From Streptomyces sp. NRRL S-646 (GTDB taxonomy: Bacteria > Actinomycetota > Actinomycetes > Streptomycetales > Streptomycetaceae), in the NCBI RefSeq assembly GCF_000720765.1, contig NZ_JODC01000015.1, positions 1 to 64,000 of the forward strand: a DNA stretch of 64,000 bases, given 5' to 3'. The translations under genes were made by a program, and so were the position numbers. The notes below the pieces were generated by a model. The model was not told the origin of the DNA and did not search any database. It worked only from the letters and a program-made list of their open reading frames with translations. How positions within the stretch are numbered: position 1 is the stretch's first letter; each line of letters opens with the position of its first letter. Shown one piece after another: positions 57,073 through 64,000 of the stretch.

Positions 57073-57894
57073 ATGACGAAGAAGACGCGGCTCCGCGTCG
57101 CGCGGGTAGCCGCTGGCGCAGTGATCGCCGCCGGTGCCTCGCTGACCGCCGCCGGTGCCGCTTCCGCGGTGGGCATAGACGTGAACGTGGCCGGAGTCGA
57201 CGTTGGTGTCAACACCGACGGCGGCAGCACGACCGGCGGTGACACCACGGGCGGCGACACCACCGGCGGCGACACGATCGGCGGCGTGATCGGCGGCAGC
57301 ACGACCGGCGGTGACACCACGGGCGGCGACACCACCGGCGGCGACACGATCGGCGGCGTGATCGGCGGTGACACCACGGGCGGCAGCACCACCGGCGGTG
57401 ACACCACGGGCGGTGCCACGACCACTGGTGGCAGCACCACGGGCGGTGACACCACGGGCGGTGACACCACGGGCGGTGCCACGACCGGCGGTGCCACGAC
57501 CGGCGGTGACACCACCGGTGGCAGCACCACGGGCGGTGACACCACGGGCGGTGCCACGACCGGCGGTGGCAGCACGACCGGCGGCGACACCACGGGTGGC
57601 GGCCACGGCAACTCGGGCGGCAACGGCAACTCGGGTGGCAACGGCACCGGCGGCAACGCGACCGACCCTGACGGTGGCAACAACAACACCCCACAGGACG
57701 AGGGCTCCTCGGCCCTCACCGACACCGGTTCCTCGACCGACACCTCGGCCCAGGGCAAGGGTGGGCAGCTCGCCGAGACTGGTGCGGGTGAGACCACGTT
57801 CCTGCTGGTCGGGGCCGCCACGATGATCGCCGGCGGTATCGGCTTCCGCATCCTGCCGCGCCTGGTGAACGGCCGTGGCGGTGCGGCTGCCTGA
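57073..57894 (+). CDS. Repetitive cell-wall protein with LAETG sorting signal
   Basis: 273 residues. Signal peptide 1-36 (basic start, VAAGAVIAAGASLTAAGAASA). VGIDVNVAGVDVGVNTDGG, then about 120 residues of TTGGD/TTGGS/TTGGA and IGGVIGG repeats, then a Gly/Asn-rich linker. The C-terminus has LAETG, a helix (TTFLLVGAATMIAGGIGFRIL) and an Arg tail: a sortase sorting signal of the LAXTG type used by class E sortases of Streptomyces. It should be anchored to the wall. The mature part is low complexity with no fold recognised; no sortase gene is in the window. Confidence 0.88.
   Translation: MTKKTRLRVARVAAGAVIAAGASLTAAGAASAVGIDVNVAGVDVGVNTDGGSTTGGDTTGGDTTGGDTIGGVIGGSTTGGDTTGGDTTGGDTIGGVIGGDTTGGSTTGGDTTGGATTTGGSTTGGDTTGGDTTGGATTGGATTGGDTTGGSTTGGDTTGGATTGGGSTTGGDTTGGGHGNSGGNGNSGGNGTGGNATDPDGGNNNTPQDEGSSALTDTGSSTDTSAQGKGGQLAETGAGETTFLLVGAATMIAGGIGFRILPRLVNGRGGAAA
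57220..57600 (+). repeat. Tandem in-frame repeats of GGCGGTGACACCACG type
   Basis: Tandem 15-base units encoding Thr-Thr-Gly-Gly-Asp/Ser/Ala, with interspersed longer blocks (a ~66-base block at 57226-57291 repeats at 57292-57357). High similarity between units suggests expansion and contraction by slippage or recombination. Confidence 0.9.
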
Positions 57895-57935
57895 CGGTAG
57901 CCGTACGCACACGCAACGTGTGTGACGACGTACGA

Positions 57936-57972
57936 CGAGGGGCCCGGAGCGTGCATCGCTCCGGGCCCCTCG
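57936..57972 (+). terminator. Bidirectional terminator
   Basis: Perfect 16-bp stem CGAGGGGCCCGGAGCG / CGCTCCGGGCCCCTCG with loop TGCAT, between the LAETG gene and the convergent zinc-ribbon gene. Confidence 0.93.
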
Positions 57973-57999
57973 GGTGTCTCAGTGCCCCTGTGCCGCGCT

Positions 58000-58191
58000 C
58001 TACGCGGTCTGGTGCGCCAGCAGCGCCACCGCCGCGATCAGCACTGCGAGCAGTGCGATCAGCGCCATGGGGTTGAGCCCCGCGAAGAAGTTCTCCTGCT
58101 GCAGCCGCTCGCGGTTCGCGCGGCACACGGGGCACCGGCCCTCGCTCACGGGCGCCGCGCAGTTCGCGCACACCAGCCGGTCGTACGTCAT
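58000..58191 (-). CDS. Small zinc-ribbon membrane protein
   Basis: 63 residues from ATG ([20 protein letters not shown]), with GGAGGG 8 bases upstream. Two CxxC knuckles (C8-x2-C11 and C20-x2-C23) form a probable zinc ribbon, followed by a basic linker and one transmembrane helix ([19 protein letters not shown]). A conserved small protein next to ftsEX in streptomycetes as I recall. Function unknown. Confidence 0.85.
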   Translation of the reverse strand: MTYDRLVCANCAAPVSEGRCPVCRANRERLQQENFFAGLNPMALIALLAVLIAAVALLAHQTA

Positions 58192-58346
58192 GCGCTCGCC
58201 CTCCTTGCGAATACGTTCCACTGGGAGAACGGTTTGTGGTTGCCGAACGTTCCCCTCTCTACTGTGCCAGGTTCCTCCGGAGGGTGCGCGGGGGTCGCTC
58301 TCAGGGGGTGCGTGGGGGTTGTCACGCGGCTGCGGGTCGGTGGGGG

Positions 58347-58407
58347 CCGGTCGCGCCCCGCGGCGAAGCCGCTCATCGATACAGCCCCGCGCCCCTTAGG
58401 GGCGCGG
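58347..58407. repeat. Dispersed GC-rich palindromic repeat
   Basis: GGTCGCGCCCCGCGGCGAAG leads to GCTCATCGATAC and a perfect hairpin CCGCGCCCC-TTA-GGGGCGCGG. It is the inverted counterpart of the copy inside the GT39-type gene at 36089-36140, and its hairpin matches the one at 32548-32570. Confidence 0.8.
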
Positions 58408-58538
58408 CCGCCCCGGCCCCTTACAAAGCCCCGTACAAAAGGGCACAAGTCGTTCTCAAGCGCAACCGCTGCCTGCGCTTGTGCACCCGACTCGCGTATG
58501 GTCACGCTCATCTACCCCCGGCGACCCGTGGTGCATCC

Positions 58539-59228
58539 GTGATCCGATTCGACAACGTCTCCAAGGTCTACCCCAAGCAGACCCGTCCTGCACTCAGGGA
58601 TGTGTCCCTGGAAGTGGAGAAGGGCGAGTTCGTGTTCCTCGTGGGGTCCTCGGGCTCCGGAAAGTCCACCTTTCTGCGGCTGATCCTCCGCGAGGAGCGG
58701 TGCAGTCACGGTCAGGTGCACGTTCTGGGCAAGGACCTCGCGCGCCTGTCCAACTGGAAGGTGCCGCAGATGCGGCGCCAGTTGGGGACGGTGTTCCAGG
58801 ACTTCCGGCTGCTGCCGAACAAGACGGTGGCGGAGAACGTCGCCTTCGCGCAGGAGGTCATCGGCAAGTCCAAGGGCGAGATCCGCAAGTCCGTGCCGCA
58901 GGTGCTCGACCTCGTCGGGCTCGGCGGCAAGGAGGACCGGATGCCCGGCGAGCTGTCCGGTGGTGAGCAGCAGCGAGTGGCGATTGCGCGCGCGTTCGTC
59001 AACCGGCCCAAGCTGCTCATCGCCGACGAGCCGACCGGCAACCTCGACCCGCAGACCTCCGTCGGCATCATGAAGCTGCTCGACCGGATCAACCGGACCG
59101 GCACCACTGTGGTGATGGCGACGCACGACCAGAACATCGTGGACCAGATGCGCAAGCGCGTCATCGAGCTGGAGAAGGGCCGCCTCGTCCGCGACCAGGC
59201 ACGCGGCGTCTACGGCTACCAGCACTGA
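58539..59228 (+). CDS. ftsE: Cell division ATP-binding protein FtsE
   Basis: 229 residues from GTG ([20 protein letters not shown]). ABC ATPase with Walker [15 protein letters not shown]-loop [12 protein letters not shown], signature [15 protein letters not shown], Walker [14 protein letters not shown] and ATHD. With FtsX it couples ATP hydrolysis to activation of peptidoglycan hydrolases during division or growth. A candidate -10 (TATGGT, 58497-58502) lies about 40 bases upstream. ftsX follows after 34 bases. Confidence 0.96.
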   Translation: MIRFDNVSKVYPKQTRPALRDVSLEVEKGEFVFLVGSSGSGKSTFLRLILREERCSHGQVHVLGKDLARLSNWKVPQMRRQLGTVFQDFRLLPNKTVAENVAFAQEVIGKSKGEIRKSVPQVLDLVGLGGKEDRMPGELSGGEQQRVAIARAFVNRPKLLIADEPTGNLDPQTSVGIMKLLDRINRTGTTVVMATHDQNIVDQMRKRVIELEKGRLVRDQARGVYGYQH

Positions 59229-59262
59229 CCGCCACGTCCACGGAAAGGCTCAACCAGTCGCC

Positions 59263-60183
59263 ATGCGCGCACAGTTCGTTCTCTCCGAGATCGGTGTCGG
59301 TCTCCGCCGCAACCTGACCATGACCTTCGCGGTCATCGTCTCCGTCGCCCTGTCCCTCGCCCTGTTCGGCGGGTCGCTCCTCATGAGCGACCAGGTCAGC
59401 ACCATGAAGGGCTACTGGTACGACAAGGTCAACGTCTCGATCTTCCTCTGCAACAAGAGCGACGCCGAGTCCGACCCCAACTGCGCCAAGGGTGCAGTAA
59501 CCGACGACCAGAAGAAGCAGATCCTCTCAGACCTGGACAAGATGGGCACGGTCGTCCAGAAGGTCACCTATGAGTCGCAGGACGCGGCGTACAAGCACTA
59601 CAAGGAGCAGTTCGGCGACTCCCCGCTGGCCAGTTCCCTCACGCCGGACCAGATGCAGGAGTCGTACCGGATCAAGCTGAAGGACCCGGAGAAGTACCAG
59701 GTCATCGCGACCGCCTTCGACGGGCGTGACGGCGTGCAGTCCGTGCAGGACCAAAAGGGCATTCTGGACAATCTGTTCGGGCTGCTCAACGGTATGAACT
59801 GGGCCGCGCGGGCCGTGATGGCGCTGATGCTCGTGGTCGCGCTGATGCTGATCGTCAACACCGTGCGGGTGTCCGCGTTCAGCCGGCGGCGCGAGACCGG
59901 GATCATGCGCCTGGTCGGTGCCTCGGGCTTCTACATCCAGGCGCCGTTCATCATGGAGGCGGCGGTCGCCGGGCTCATCGGCGGGACGGTCGCCTGCGGA
60001 TTCCTGGTGGTCGCGCGGTACTTCATCATCGACCATGGTCTGGCCCTGTCCCAGAAGCTGAATCTGATCAACTTCATCGGCTGGGACGCCGTCCTGACCA
60101 AGCTGCCGCTCATCCTCGCCACGAGTCTGCTGATGCCCGCGCTGGCCGCGTTCTTCGCGCTGCGCAAGTACCTGAAGGTGTGA
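59263..60183 (+). CDS. ftsX: Cell division permease-like protein FtsX
   Basis: 306 residues. A cytosolic N-terminus (MRAQFVLSEIGVGLRRNLTM) and first helix are followed by a large extracellular domain (about 45-165) with two cysteines (SIFLCNKSDAESDPNCAKGA) that may form a disulfide. Three further helices follow with the conserved RLVGASGFYIQAPFIMEA loop between them. Partner of FtsE; it recruits or activates a wall hydrolase outside the membrane. A peptidase gene lies next. Confidence 0.96.
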   Translation: MRAQFVLSEIGVGLRRNLTMTFAVIVSVALSLALFGGSLLMSDQVSTMKGYWYDKVNVSIFLCNKSDAESDPNCAKGAVTDDQKKQILSDLDKMGTVVQKVTYESQDAAYKHYKEQFGDSPLASSLTPDQMQESYRIKLKDPEKYQVIATAFDGRDGVQSVQDQKGILDNLFGLLNGMNWAARAVMALMLVVALMLIVNTVRVSAFSRRRETGIMRLVGASGFYIQAPFIMEAAVAGLIGGTVACGFLVVARYFIIDHGLALSQKLNLINFIGWDAVLTKLPLILATSLLMPALAAFFALRKYLKV

Positions 60184-60191
60184 CGCATGCC

Positions 60192-60230
60192 AAGAGGGCC
60201 GTACGGTCAACCGGCCGTGCGGCCCTTCTT
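60192..60230 (+). terminator. ftsEX terminator
   Basis: Hairpin AAGAGGGCCG ... CGGCCCTTCTT with a short interrupted stem, 8 bases after the ftsX stop and ending in T-rich DNA. Confidence 0.75.
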
Positions 60231-60250
60231 GTTGTCCTAGACTCACCGGC

Positions 60251-61429
60251 ATGTCAGGTCGTGACCTGTTCTGCCAGCCCCGCCGCATTCGCCGCGGGGC
60301 CGTCCTGACATTGGTCTTCGCGAGTGTGCTCGTCGCGGGCGCGGCGACCGGCTCGTTCTCCGAGGGCGACCGGAAATCCCCGTCCGGAGCGGCCCGTTCG
60401 GCCGTGCCCGCCGGCCATCACGAGGACGTGGCGAAGGCGGCCGAGCAGGCCATGGCCGACGGCAAGTCACCGATGGAGGCCGCCGAACGTGCGGTCAGCC
60501 GCAGCGGGGACCGCTGGGGCGCCGTCTACTCCGAGGGCGAGTACCAGGAGTTCGAGGAGGCCCTCGACGGCCGGTACACCGGCGTAGGCCTGTGGGCCAG
60601 GCGCGAGCGGGACGGCCGTATCGAGGTGACCAAGGTGGCCGCCGGGTCGCCCGCGGCCGCCGCCGGGATCCGCAAGGGCGACCGGCTGTACAGCATCGAC
60701 GGCCAGAAGGTCGACGGGCAGCCCGTCACCGAGGTGGTGTCGTTACTGCGCGGCGACGCCACCGACGCGGCCGCCGGTACGGCGGTGCGGCTCGGTATGC
60801 AGCGCGGCACGCGCGCGTGGACCGAGACCCTGCGCCGGGCCCGTCTGTCCACCGACTCGGTCGCCGTTCGAAAGCTTGCCGACGGGGTCACGGTGATCAG
60901 GATCGCCGCGTTCACCAAGGGCTCCGGCGAGGTCGTCCGCACCGCCGTACGGCAGGCGCCCGCCGGCGCCGGCATCATCCTCGACCTGCGCGGCAACTCC
61001 GGCGGCCTGGTCACCGAGGCCGTCACCACCGCCTCCGCCTTCCTCGACGGCGGCCTCGTCGCCACGTACGACGTCAACGGCGAGCAGCAGGCCCTGCACG
61101 CCGCCCCCGGCGGCGACACCACCAGACCCCTGGTCGCCCTGGTCGACGGCGGCACCATGAGCGCGGCCGAGCTCCTCACCGGCGCCCTCCAGGACCGCGG
61201 CCGTGCGGTCGTCGTGGGCTCCCGCACCTTCGGCAAGGGCTCGGTCCAGATGCCGAGGCAGCTCCCCGGCGGCTCCGTCGCCGAACTGACCGTCGGGCAC
61301 TACCGCACCCCGTCCGGCCGCAGCGTCGACGGCCGGGGCATCACCCCGGACCTGGACGTCACCTCGCAGGGCCAGGCGGCCGTCGAGCGGGCCGAGACCG
61401 TCCTCGGCGGACTGGGCGACGCAGATTAG
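60251..61429 (+). CDS. S41 family C-terminal processing peptidase
   Basis: 392 residues. N-terminal helix ([18 protein letters not shown]) as a signal or anchor, a PDZ domain (about 115-190: [33 protein letters not shown]) and the tail-protease core with [15 protein letters not shown]. The catalytic Ser is in [15 protein letters not shown] and Lys in [12 protein letters not shown]. It is exported and cleaves proteins from the C-terminus. The position after ftsEX suggests a role in envelope turnover. Confidence 0.93.
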   Translation: MSGRDLFCQPRRIRRGAVLTLVFASVLVAGAATGSFSEGDRKSPSGAARSAVPAGHHEDVAKAAEQAMADGKSPMEAAERAVSRSGDRWGAVYSEGEYQEFEEALDGRYTGVGLWARRERDGRIEVTKVAAGSPAAAAGIRKGDRLYSIDGQKVDGQPVTEVVSLLRGDATDAAAGTAVRLGMQRGTRAWTETLRRARLSTDSVAVRKLADGVTVIRIAAFTKGSGEVVRTAVRQAPAGAGIILDLRGNSGGLVTEAVTTASAFLDGGLVATYDVNGEQQALHAAPGGDTTRPLVALVDGGTMSAAELLTGALQDRGRAVVVGSRTFGKGSVQMPRQLPGGSVAELTVGHYRTPSGRSVDGRGITPDLDVTSQGQAAVERAETVLGGLGDAD

Positions 61430-61508
61430 ACGCCGGTCGGACGCCGGATGGATGCCGGTTAAAGGACTGGCCCGGCCACCCCCGCGTAGTGCGAAAATGG
61501 ACAGCACT

Positions 61509-62063
61509 ATGAGCAAGGGAATGTACGTACCGAAGGAGTCCCAGCCCAAGCAGGGCGGGGCGGCCGCGAAGGCCAGGGACGGCGAGAAGGGCGGCAAGCG
61601 CAAGATCGTCGCCCAGAACAAGAAGGCCCGGCACGACTACGCGATCGTCGACACCTACGAGGCCGGCCTCGTGCTGACCGGCACCGAGGTCAAGTCGCTG
61701 CGCGAAGGACGGACCTCGCTGACGGACGGTTTCGTCCAGATCGACCGGGGCGAGGCGTGGCTGCACAACGCCCACATCCCGGAGTACCACCAGGGCAGCT
61801 GGACCAACCACTCCGCGCGCCGCAAGCGCAAGCTGCTGCTGCACCGCGAGGAGATCGACAAGCTGGAGTCCAAGGCCCAGGAGACGGGTCACACGATCGT
61901 GCCCCTCGCCCTGTACTTCAGGGACGGCCGTGCGAAGGCCGAGATCGCCCTCGCCCGAGGCAAGAAGGAGTACGACAAGCGCCAGACCCTGCGGGAGAAG
62001 CAGGACCGGCGGGAGTCGGACCGGGCGATCGCGGCGGCGAAGCGGAAGCAGCGGGGCGCGTAG
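61509..62063 (+). CDS. smpB: tmRNA-binding protein SmpB
   Basis: 184 residues from ATG ([17 protein letters not shown]); the core begins near 30 and other in-frame Met codons (61497, 61521) are possible. Motifs: [61 protein letters not shown] and the basic tail KREYDKRQ-like to [10 protein letters not shown]. It delivers tmRNA to stalled ribosomes. The tmRNA gene follows 92 bases later; a -10-like TACGAT lies at 62103-62108. Confidence 0.96.
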   Translation: MSKGMYVPKESQPKQGGAAAKARDGEKGGKRKIVAQNKKARHDYAIVDTYEAGLVLTGTEVKSLREGRTSLTDGFVQIDRGEAWLHNAHIPEYHQGSWTNHSARRKRKLLLHREEIDKLESKAQETGHTIVPLALYFRDGRAKAEIALARGKKEYDKRQTLREKQDRRESDRAIAAAKRKQRGA

Positions 62064-62155
62064 CCCGCGGGAATACGGTGGCATCGGCGCGCGTTGGTCG
62101 CGTACGATGGCATCAACACCGGTTGAACCCGGTGTGTGCATTGAAAACAAAACAT

Positions 62156-62539
62156 GGGGATGATCGGTTTCGACAGCGGCTGTCGAAGCAGGGGAAGCGT
62201 GTCGAGGAAGCGGCAATGATCTCGTTAACCATATGTCGCAACCAATAATCGCCAATTCCAAGAGCGATTCCCGCGCCTTCGCCCTCGCTGCCTAATAAGC
62301 AGTGAGTGAAGGCCCTAACGGGTGTCAGACCGGGGATGTTCCCGACCCGGACCCTGGCATAATCTAGGGGACTAAACCATCGAGCCCGGTCACGGGGTTC
62401 GGTGGGAAATCAAACAGTGACTGGGCCCGTCGGCGACTTGTTCGCGTGATCGCCGGGGCCGAGAAAATCGCAGCGAACTGCACACGGAGAAGCCCTGATT
62501 CCGCACCGTTGGACGCGGGTTCGATTCCCGCCATCTCCA
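62156..62539 (+). ncRNA. ssrA: Transfer-messenger RNA
   Basis: About 384 bases. The 5' end GGGGATGATCGGTTTCGAC pairs with the 3' end CATCTCC to form the acceptor stem, and a T-loop (GGTTCGATTCC) lies near the 3' end. The CCA is not encoded (ACTC follows the discriminator A). The tag frame runs 62251-62292 and reads ANSKSDSRAFALAA, then TAATAA; the ALAA end is the usual degradation signal. Exact ends are inferred from pairing. Confidence 0.96.
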
Positions 62540-62570
62540 CTCACCCCTTCCGGGGGGTCCCCATGTGGGC

Positions 62571-62602
62571 AAGGCCCCGTCGCTCCCGAGCGACGGGGCC
62601 TT
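62571..62602 (+). terminator. ssrA terminator
   Basis: Perfect 15-bp stem AAGGCCCCGTCGCTC / GAGCGACGGGGCCTT with a two-base apex, 32 bases after the tmRNA end and followed by TTGT. Confidence 0.93.
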
Positions 62603-62683
62603 TGTCGTGCACACCTTCACAGATCCCACACAGGTGCCATAAGGTGATCGCCGCGCCCGGCGGAGCCCGACCACTCCGCCCTC

Positions 62684-64000
62684 GTGCGCGTCGACCTGCG
62701 ACCGGGGGACCAGATCGTGCGGGACCAGTCCGGCCCCTATTTCGAGAAGTACGACTCCGATTTCGGGCTCAGCGGCCTGACCGAGTCGTTCGCCCTGTCG
62801 GCGCCGCCCGGGACGGAGAAGGCGGCACTCGGACTCGTCACGGACAAGCTCGCCGCATACGAGGGTGAGACGCCCGTCGACATGTCGGGCATCGAGCGGC
62901 TCGGCGAGGACGAACGGCACATCCTGGGCTTCGACGTGTTCCACGACGACTTCGGGTATGCCGAGGAGCTCCGCCGGGACCTGGGCAAGCTCCTGGACTC
63001 CCCGCTGTCCGACGAGGTGCTCGGTGCCGTGTGGCTCGCCGCCACGGGAGGCGTGTGGGATCCGCAGGCGCACGGAATCGGCGTGCGCGAGTGGCTGGCG
63101 CGGATGGACGCGACCTGCGCGGCCCGTCCGCCGCGAGTGATGGAAGGCCGGGCACCGGGTCCGTCGTGGTCGTTCTGGCGGCTGCCGGCCGTCGAAACCG
63201 TCCGGGCCGCGATCCTGGCGGAGATCCGCGCGTCCGCCGGTGAACTCCCCGGCCTCACCCCGGCGCTGGAGGAGGTCGCCACCCGGGCCGATCTCGATCT
63301 CGGGTTCCGGCTCTATCTGCGGGCGCTCAAGACGGCGGGTGTGCCGGTGCCGGAGGAGCGTTGCAACAGGTTCTGCGACCTCAGCCACCCCTTCGGGTAT
63401 ACCTTCCAGGTCGTCCATGAGGGGCTCACCGTCGTGTGGCAGCCCCTGGAGGTCGCGCGGCGTCTCTTCGACGAGGACTTCGGGTTCTCCGAACTCGCCT
63501 GGCAGTTCGACCCGATGTGGGAGCGGTCCGTCCCGGCGCCCGAACTGCTGCACCGGACCGTCGTCGCCGACGGCTATCACATCCCGGGCGTCCAGGCGCT
63601 CGTGCTGTGGGAGGACACCGTCCGGCTGCTCCGTTCCCCGTTGTCCGGTGACACCCTCACCACGCTCTGGGTCGCCGCGTCGCACACGGACCCCGGCCGC
63701 TTCGGAACCGACGGACCGGGCTGGCTGCGCCGGATCGAGGAGGCGTGCCGGGCGCGGCTGGCCGAGGTCGCCCCCGAGCACGCCCTCGCCCTGCCCCCGG
63801 TCCGGGCGGACCTGGCGGACGCGGTCCTGCATGAACTCCGGGAAGCCGCACCGCTGCTGGAGCGCGAGCACGCGACCGTCCTGGAGCAGGTCGTCGCCCG
63901 GGTCGACCCCGATCTCGGATTCCGGCTGCTGCTGAGAGTCCTGCACACGGCGTCCGGGGCACTCACCGAGCGGCAGTACGCCCGCTGCCGGGCCCTCGGC
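62684..64000 (+). CDS. Unrecognised protein with internal duplication, partial
   Basis: Open from 62648 to the window end with no stop: at least 439 residues from GTG at 62684, and the 3' end lies outside. The start is uncertain because there is no good ribosome-binding site. Soluble, acidic, rich in Trp and Leu. Two homologous parts are visible, about 205-240 residues apart: LLDSPLSDEVLGAVWLAAT versus LLRSPLSGDTLTTLWVAAS, and DLDLGFRLYLRALKTA versus DPDLGFRLLLRVLHTA. No catalytic motif or family was recognised. The codon use is typical for the genome. Confidence 0.75.
   Translation, partial: MRVDLRPGDQIVRDQSGPYFEKYDSDFGLSGLTESFALSAPPGTEKAALGLVTDKLAAYEGETPVDMSGIERLGEDERHILGFDVFHDDFGYAEELRRDLGKLLDSPLSDEVLGAVWLAATGGVWDPQAHGIGVREWLARMDATCAARPPRVMEGRAPGPSWSFWRLPAVETVRAAILAEIRASAGELPGLTPALEEVATRADLDLGFRLYLRALKTAGVPVPEERCNRFCDLSHPFGYTFQVVHEGLTVVWQPLEVARRLFDEDFGFSELAWQFDPMWERSVPAPELLHRTVVADGYHIPGVQALVLWEDTVRLLRSPLSGDTLTTLWVAASHTDPGRFGTDGPGWLRRIEEACRARLAEVAPEHALALPPVRADLADAVLHELREAAPLLEREHATVLEQVVARVDPDLGFRLLLRVLHTASGALTERQYARCRALG

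Noticed and set aside
57039..57956. Pro/Val repeat protein on the minus strand
   Set aside because: It is the mirror of the TTGGX repeats; the plus strand has signal peptide and sorting signal, and a terminator follows it.
62540..62683. Attachment site of an integrated element at the tmRNA 3' end
   Set aside because: No second copy of the tmRNA 3' end and no integrase are inside the window, so it cannot be supported here.

Overview
This window is high-GC actinobacterial chromosome, almost certainly Streptomyces. The signs are GTG and TTG starts, leaderless-looking promoters, the mtrA-mtrB-lpqB operon, a long-form Hpf, a SecA without a C-terminal zinc finger, a paired PkaA/PkaB-type kinase locus, an LAXTG sortase substrate and dispersed GC-rich palindromic repeats typical of the genus. 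From memory the gene order follows, in reverse, the S. coelicolor core segment around SCO2966-SCO3019. No database was consulted.

Layout. 1-123: 3' end of a 5S rRNA with a perfect terminator. 0.17-5.8 kb (minus): a five-gene MoxR ATPase/DUF58/DUF4129/DUF4350/membrane-protein operon with 1-4 base overlaps. 5.9-15.1 kb (plus): mtnA, then mtrA-mtrB-lpqB for cell-envelope and division signalling, a ComF-type phosphoribosyltransferase preceded by two DnaA-box-like sites, hpf and an orphan LuxR-type regulator. 15.1-17.0 kb (minus): a YcaQ-type DNA glycosylase and a GNAT acetyltransferase. 17.3-28.9 kb: secA, an Rv3235-family protein, small conserved genes, a PfpI-like protein and a 1648-residue NAD-dependent glutamate dehydrogenase.

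28.9-44.5 kb looks like a cell-wall glycopolymer (teichoic-acid-like) region. It has a TagGH-type exporter, a divergent TetR with four operator-like repeats between them, galE, two polytopic glycosyltransferases and three large TagF-like fusions (GT2 plus glycerophosphotransferase). An ohrR/ohr peroxide-defence pair and a truncated ADP-ribosylglycohydrolase remnant are embedded in it. 44.6-48.3 kb is a sugar ABC importer without its own ATPase.

48.5-55.5 kb is an FHA/FtsK-like protein divergent from two Ser/Thr kinases. 55.7-62.5 kb is conserved core: prfB, a repetitive LAETG surface protein, a zinc-ribbon membrane protein, ftsE-ftsX, an S41 peptidase, smpB and tmRNA (ssrA). After the tmRNA a gene for an unrecognised, internally duplicated protein runs off the right edge.

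The most interesting items are: the operator-like repeat array at the TetR/exporter junction; a third TagF paralogue that has lost both expected catalytic histidines; a sugar permease with an inserted extracellular domain; a dispersed palindromic repeat read through in frame inside a glycosyltransferase; paired DnaA-box sequences away from any origin gene; a possible leader peptide coupled to mtrA; and the unknown duplicated protein beside tmRNA.
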